The notes beneath the pieces are model-generated. The model was not told the origin of the DNA, did not search any database, and worked only from the letters and a program-made list of their open reading frames with translations. Position numbers and translations under genes: made by a program. A DNA stretch of 16,541 nt from Coriobacteriia bacterium (lineage in GTDB: Bacteria; Actinomycetota; Coriobacteriia; WRKU01; WQUG01). The stretch covers positions 1-16,541 of the forward strand of contig WQVS01000019.1 in NCBI GenBank assembly GCA_009785705.1, in the 5' to 3' direction. Shown here one piece after another: positions 15,133 through 16,541 of this stretch (positions are counted from its first letter, which is position 1; each line of letters begins with the position of its first letter).

Positions 15133-15759
15133 TTACTCTTCAATACGTACTCTACCGCTGCTTACGCTGATTCGGCCCTCTGCTACTAGTTGCAAGACTT
15201 CAGGATAAAGTTCATGTTCTACTGCATGGATTCGTTGCGCTAGGCTGTCATGATTGTCGTCCTGCAGCACTGGTACAGCACGTTGAGCAATTATGGGTCC
15301 CTCATCGAATATTTCGTTTGCGATATGAACAGTGACCCCTGTCATGCGTACACCTGCAGCTAAGGCATCGCGTATGGCATGTGCCCCTACAAAGGACGGC
15401 AGAAGTGATGGGTGCAGGTTTAGCACCTTGTTAGGATAGGCATCAAGTACGGTGCTTGTTAAGAGGCGCATGTAGCCTGCCATAACGACCCAGTCAACTT
15501 GATGTTTACGCAGCTCATTTAGGGCTGCCTGGTCAAAGGCATTCCTGTCTGCAAAGTCTTTTGGATTGAGTCCAATGGCAGAAATCCCTGCTATTTTTGC
15601 CCGCTCTAGTCCGTAGGCATCTGGCTTATTTGAAATAACGACACTTATCTCGGCATCAAGGTGACCTGCATCAATAGCATCGACAATCGCCTGCAGATTA
15701 CTGCCACCACCCGAAAGAAGTATTCCTAGCTGTAGCTTTTTGCTAGAGATATCTGACAC
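15133..15759 (-). CDS. purN: Phosphoribosylglycinamide formyltransferase PurN
   Basis: PurN transfers a formyl group from 10-formyl-THF to GAR, giving FGAR. From a GTG at 15757-15759 the product is 208 residues, normal for the family. It shows the phosphate-binding loop LSGGGSNLQAI (15-25), the catalytic Asn114-x-His116 in NLHPSLLPSF (114-123), and the catalytic Asp152 in FDEGPI. The GTG is preferred because AGGGA and GAGGGG lie 4 and 10 nt upstream and the conserved beta strand starts about 10 residues in; an in-frame ATG 19 codons earlier lies deep in purM and adds a non-conserved basic extension. The 17-nt overlap with purM suggests translational coupling. Confidence 0.96.
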   Translation of the reverse strand: MSDISSKKLQLGILLSGGGSNLQAIVDAIDAGHLDAEISVVISNKPDAYGLERAKIAGISAIGLNPKDFADRNAFDQAALNELRKHQVDWVVMAGYMRLLTSTVLDAYPNKVLNLHPSLLPSFVGAHAIRDALAAGVRMTGVTVHIANEIFDEGPIIAQRAVPVLQDDNHDSLAQRIHAVEHELYPEVLQLVAEGRISVSSGRVRIEE

Positions 15760-16541
15760 TACGTCCCTGCCCCTCTTCTGCTGCTTCAATGCTACCAATT
15801 TCAAAGTAGGTCTCATTGGCGGCGTTTAGAGCAGCGCGCAAACTAGGTGCATCTTCTGGACTAACGACCAAGGCAAATCCTATGCCGCAGTTGAAGGTGC
15901 GTAGTGCTTCTTCTTGGTCTAGCTTAGCTAAATTGCAGACATAAGTCATAACGGCAGGCATCGTCCACGAGTCCAGCTGCAGCACAGCATCCATACCTTC
16001 TGGCAAGATACGATCTAAGTTTTCTGTAATGCCTCCACCAGTGATGTGTGCCATTCCTTTGAGAGGAATATCCTTGCGCAGCAAATCAAGAATTAGCTTG
16101 ACGTAAATACGTGTTGGTTCTAGCAGGGCTTGTCCTAGTGTGGTCTCGCCCTCTTTTGCGTCTAAGCTTTCCTGAGAAAGGTTGCTGCTATCCAGGAATC
16201 GACTATTAAGATTAATGCCCTCAATAACGCGGCGAATCAGGGAATAACCATTGGAGTGAAATCCATTTGAAGCCAGTCCAAAAATAAGGTCTCCTGGCTG
16301 AATGTTCGTATTATCGATAATGCTTGGTCTATCAACTACAGCAGTGCAAAAGCCCGACATGTCCAGAGCATCGTCTGCCATGACTCCGGGATGTTCTGCC
16401 ATCTCTCCCCCAATGAGTGCGCATCCTGCCTGACGACATCCTTCTGCCACACCCTCCACCAGCTGTTCCATGCGACTACTTTCAATTTTGCCTATAGCTA
16501 TGTAGTCAAGGAAGTAGAGTGGTTCAGCCCCCGTAACCAGT
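15743..16541 (-). CDS. purM: Phosphoribosylformylglycinamidine cyclo-ligase PurM (N-terminus outside the window)
   Basis: PurM (AIR synthetase) uses ATP to close FGAM into AIR. The readable 265 codons begin LVTGAEPLYFLDYIAIGK, matching the conserved GAEPLFFLDY region, so roughly the first 80-100 residues are missing beyond the window edge. Family motifs follow: GVAEGCRQAGCALIGGE, SNGFHSNGYSLIRR, EPTRIYVK, HITGGGITENL and RTFNCGIGF. The frame is open to the edge, and the ATG at 16469-16471 is an internal Met, not the start. It is the first visible gene of a purM-purN-purH run; the promoter and any purine riboswitch or operator would lie outside the window. Confidence 0.97.
   Translation of the reverse strand, partial: LVTGAEPLYFLDYIAIGKIESSRMEQLVEGVAEGCRQAGCALIGGEMAEHPGVMADDALDMSGFCTAVVDRPSIIDNTNIQPGDLIFGLASNGFHSNGYSLIRRVIEGINLNSRFLDSSNLSQESLDAKEGETTLGQALLEPTRIYVKLILDLLRKDIPLKGMAHITGGGITENLDRILPEGMDAVLQLDSWTMPAVMTYVCNLAKLDQEEALRTFNCGIGFALVVSPEDAPSLRAALNAANETYFEIGSIEAAEEGQGRSVRYL

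Noticed and set aside
15760..15816. Longer purN reading starting MRPTLKL
   Set aside because: It adds a non-conserved basic extension inside purM. The GTG at 15759 has purine-rich ribosome binding sequence and gives a normal-length protein.

Overview
All genes in this window lie on the minus strand, so transcription runs from high to low coordinates. The content suggests a Gram-positive bacterium of medium GC content. Supporting signs are a class B sortase with a wall-anchored-type surface protein, a short soluble-type FtsY, SMC without MukB, MreB/MreC, frequent GTG/TTG starts, and a -10 box placed so that the sortase mRNA would be leaderless. My best guess is a member of the Actinomycetota with rod-type elongation genes, such as Coriobacteriia (Atopobium/Olsenella-like). 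No rRNA or other phylogenetic marker is present, so this placement is tentative.

Layout in transcription order. (1) 16541-13450 holds late purine biosynthesis: purM (truncated by the window edge), purN (overlapping purM by 17 nt) and purH. Together they cover AIR synthesis, GAR formylation and the last two steps to IMP. (2) 13449-13273 is a 177-bp AT-rich spacer with a weak hairpin after purH, a large inverted repeat and a candidate promoter for the next gene. (3) 13272-7258 is a cell-surface module: a 1744-residue secreted protein with a signal peptide, a beta-helix-like region and a C-terminal PPPAG/hydrophobic/RKRK anchor, followed 36 bp later by a class B sortase. (4) 7186-6266 encodes a membrane SPFH protein of the HIR/stomatin type, closed by a strong rho-independent terminator at 6183-6230. 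(5) 6111-1 is a chromosome/membrane/cell-shape cluster: smc, ftsY, mreB and the first 73 codons of a probable mreC.

The most distinctive part is the adhesin-sortase pair. The anchor motif PPPAG is not LPXTG; it resembles the PPxTG-type signals used by some class B sortases with the Thr replaced by Ala, and the only sortase visible is class B. There is no terminator between the adhesin, the sortase and the SPFH gene, so the three may be partly co-expressed, although candidate promoters precede each. The identical 10-mer GTTATACTTA forms the putative -10 region of both srtB and mreB.

No tRNA, rRNA, CRISPR array, insertion sequence or phage gene is visible. No stretch over 300 bases lacks a gene.
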